64,000 nucleotides of DNA from Erysipelotrichaceae bacterium (GTDB lineage Bacteria; Bacillota_I; Bacilli_A; Erysipelotrichales; Erysipelotrichaceae), in contig JAFRIE010000033.1 of assembly GCA_017432885.1 (NCBI GenBank), forward strand, positions 124,001-188,000, given 5' to 3'. The translations under genes and the position numbers were made by a program. The notes below the pieces were generated by a model. The model had not been told where the DNA came from. It did not search any database and saw only the letters and a list, made by a program, of their open reading frames with translations. Below, one piece after another: positions 62,128-64,000 of the stretch (the stretch's first letter is position 1; every line of letters starts with the position of its first letter).

Positions 62128-62163
62128 TTTTCTAATGAGAGTAAAAGAAAAATCTTAGTGTAT

Positions 62164-63075
62164 TTACTGGAAACGGTCGATCATGTCTTTCATGACCTGA
62201 TAGTAGGTATCCAGATGGATTCCCACGGCAACCCGGGAATTCTTGTTTTCCGCATCATATTCGGCGACTGTCTGCCCTCTGTTGTAGACATCCCCGTCGA
62301 CGACATAAGTATAGGCATCCTTCCAGAGGATGACATCATCGGAGACCAGAGAGGAGATCGCGATCGCATCGTGCATCGCTTCACCGTTCCGGAAATCGAT
62401 CAGTTTCCGGATCACATCTTTGACATCTTCCCGGACTTTATCGCTTGTTCCCTCGAAGATGCTCTGTTTTAAAGGTGCCGTACGGGTGACGTTCAGTCCG
62501 ACCATGTCGATCGGAATGCCGGTAGCGAAGACGATCCTGGCAGCTTCCGCATCGTGCCAGATGTTGGCTTCACCGTATTCCGTGACATTGCCTCTGTCCA
62601 AAGATCCGCCCATTACGACGATTCTTTTGACCAGCTGTTTCAGTTCCGGATATTTCTGAAAAGCCATGGCGAGATTGGTTTCCGGTCCTACCGTTACAAG
62701 AACGAGTTCTCCCGGAAAGAGTTTCGCCTCTTCATAGATCTTGTCCCAGGCAGGCAGCGGATCGACCGCTCTGTCGCTGTGGGGGATCTCGACGTCTCCC
62801 AGTCCGTTGGTTCCGTGGAACTTGGCGACCGGTTCATCAAATTCGTTTGCCAGATAGGAATCGGCTCCTCTGGCAACCGGAACATCTTCTCTTCTTAAGA
62901 GTTTCAGGATGTCCAGAGCATTTCCGGTGGTCACATCCGTGGAGTTGTTTCCGCCGATCGTCGTAACCGCTCTTAAGTCAAAGAGCTCCGGAAAGGCGCA
63001 GCCGATCGCGATGCAGAAGAAATCATCTACACCCGGATCGGTATCAATGATAATGGGAATTCTATTTGTATTCAT
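62164..63075 (-). CDS. Inosine/uridine-preferring nucleoside hydrolase
   Basis: 303 residues. The calcium-binding DTDPGVDD at 11-18, VTTIGGNNST, 'MGGSLDRGN' and 'AEANIWHDAEAA' blocks are those of the IU-nucleoside hydrolase family, which splits nucleosides to base and ribose. It would process nucleosides brought in by the riboswitch-controlled ABC importer at 48-53 kb. The ATG at 63075 is the only start before conserved sequence; AAGGAG is present but lies about 16 bases upstream, a long spacing. Confidence 0.93.
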   Translation of the reverse strand: MNTNRIPIIIDTDPGVDDFFCIAIGCAFPELFDLRAVTTIGGNNSTDVTTGNALDILKLLRREDVPVARGADSYLANEFDEPVAKFHGTNGLGDVEIPHSDRAVDPLPAWDKIYEEAKLFPGELVLVTVGPETNLAMAFQKYPELKQLVKRIVVMGGSLDRGNVTEYGEANIWHDAEAARIVFATGIPIDMVGLNVTRTAPLKQSIFEGTSDKVREDVKDVIRKLIDFRNGEAMHDAIAISSLVSDDVILWKDAYTYVVDGDVYNRGQTVAEYDAENKNSRVAVGIHLDTYYQVMKDMIDRFQ

Positions 63076-63114
63076 ATCTTAATCTTAACATCTCCTTGAT
63101 TTAGAAGAAAACGG

Positions 63115-64000
63115 TTAGTCGATTCCGAACAGCAGGTCGAGATAGGAAGGCATCGGCCAGCAATCTCTGGCGGTGATCTGTTCCAGGACATCGGTATTGC
63201 GACGGATGGCTTCCATCAAAGGAATGATCCTTTCGCGGTAGAAGAATGCCGTGTCCAGATTGGTGGCACCATCTCTTTCGTTCAGCAGTTCCTCCATCTT
63301 CTGCAGATCCGCATGGATCTCTTTCTCTCGTTCCATGATCCTAATCAGCGTCTGCAGTTCATAACTGTCCCGGAGCGGCAGAGTCAGCTTCTGCATTTCC
63401 GTTACGATATCGCAGAGCCGTTTCTCATAGACCTGGCAGGCAGGGAGAATGTCCTTCTTCAGCATGTCGATCATGGTCAAGGCTTCGATGTTGATGGTCT
63501 TGTAGTATTTTTCCAGATAGATCTCGTAGCGGGAATGCAGCTCATTTTCACTAAGGACTTGATTGTCCGTGAATACGTTGACATTCTTTTCATCCAGATA
63601 GTGTGCCAGAGCTTCCGGTGTAGAACGGTAGTTGCTTAGACCTCTTTGTTCCGCTTCCTTGATCCAGGCTTCATCGTAACCGTTGCCGTTGAAGATGATC
63701 CGGGAATGTTTCTTCAGCGTATCCACGATCAGTTCATGGATAGCTCTGTTAAGATCGTCGGCATTTTCCAGCCGATCCGCAAAACCCTTCAGTTCCTGGG
63801 CAATTATAGTATTCAGGATCGTGTTTGGCGTCGAAATCGAAGCGCTGGAACCCGGCATCCGGAATTCGAACTTGTTGCCGGTAAAGGCAAACGGTGAAGT
63901 CCGGTTACGATCGGTGTTGTCTTTTGGAAAAGAAGGAATACCGTGGACGCCGATCTGCATCGGTGTCTTTTCTTTGCTGGTGTAGATGGTTCCGTTTTCC
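63115..64000 (-). CDS. glnN: Type III glutamine synthetase, C-terminal part
   Basis: The frame is open to the window edge (ENGTIYTSKEKTP precedes the first ATG), so the start lies beyond base 64000. The visible about 294 residues include 'DRNRTSPFAFTGNKFEFRMPGS', a block typical of GSIII enzymes that binds glutamate and ATP, then 'NTILNTIIAQELKGFADRL' and a helical C-terminus about 250 residues long, characteristic of the 690-740 residue dodecameric GSIII class and absent in GSI. It makes glutamine from glutamate and ammonia. A stop at 63115 is 40 bases from the nucleoside hydrolase start. Confidence 0.95.
   Translation of the reverse strand, partial: ENGTIYTSKEKTPMQIGVHGIPSFPKDNTDRNRTSPFAFTGNKFEFRMPGSSASISTPNTILNTIIAQELKGFADRLENADDLNRAIHELIVDTLKKHSRIIFNGNGYDEAWIKEAEQRGLSNYRSTPEALAHYLDEKNVNVFTDNQVLSENELHSRYEIYLEKYYKTINIEALTMIDMLKKDILPACQVYEKRLCDIVTEMQKLTLPLRDSYELQTLIRIMEREKEIHADLQKMEELLNERDGATNLDTAFFYRERIIPLMEAIRRNTDVLEQITARDCWPMPSYLDLLFGID

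Overview
The window is a protein-dense, medium-G+C stretch of a Gram-positive genome, almost certainly Bacillota. The indicators are consistent AGGAGG-type ribosome binding sites, TTGACA/TATAAT promoters, U-tailed hairpin terminators, a HrcA/CIRCE heat-shock operator, a guanine riboswitch, lipoproteins with lipoboxes, large InlB-repeat surface proteins, a type III glutamine synthetase and an ECF transporter subunit. The combination resembles Erysipelotrichia (Solobacterium/Bulleidia-like), but no rRNA is present to confirm this. No tRNA, rRNA, CRISPR array or insertion sequence was seen.

Layout: 1-4.8 kb is the 3' part of a giant repeat-rich surface protein. 4.9-17.5 kb is mostly housekeeping: a PAP2 phosphatase, a nicotinamidase-like hydrolase, two methionine sulfoxide reductases (MsrA and free-Met-R-sulfoxide type), a zinc peptidase, a phosphodiester glycosidase, hydrolases, an aldo/keto reductase, a decayed thioesterase and a GH2 glycosidase. 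A probable mono-ADP-ribosyltransferase starts one base after the GH2 gene. 17.5-19.9 kb holds two paralogous membrane proteins with Asp/Tyr/Trp tails and what look like leaderless promoters, separated by a MarR gene with a clear double operator. 20-22 kb carries a lipoprotein and a cation-efflux transporter.

22.6-26 kb is the most intriguing block. A macrodomain protein with a C-terminal helix-turn-helix-like domain is transcribed away from an operon of a small protein, an ADP-ribosylglycohydrolase, a NadR-like NMN adenylyltransferase and the PnuC transporter. A perfect 19-bp palindrome lies between them. I read this as an ADP-ribose/NAD-sensing salvage module, an analogue of the Nudix-HTH regulator NrtR built on a different ligand-binding fold; this is inference. 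It is followed by a defence-like, more A+T-rich block (26-35.3 kb): two unknown proteins, a complete type I restriction-modification system with a GIY-YIG gene inside it, and an Ltp-like superinfection-exclusion protein.

35.3-47.7 kb is mixed: cupin, iron alcohol dehydrogenase, a VanZ-VOC fusion, a C39-like peptidase, metalloproteases, an Hsp20 under CIRCE control, a frameshifted Cna-B surface protein, GH13, PrsW, EamA and a lipoprotein tyrosine phosphatase. 47.8-53.5 kb is a guanine-riboswitch-controlled BMP-type nucleoside ABC importer, which fits functionally with the nucleoside hydrolase at 62-63 kb. 53.6-58.9 kb is a second giant secreted protein ending in a transglutaminase-like domain. 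59-64 kb holds an XRE regulator with its operator, an ECF S-component behind an unassigned attenuator leader, Ogt, TatD, the nucleoside hydrolase and the C-terminal part of glutamine synthetase III, which is cut by the window edge.
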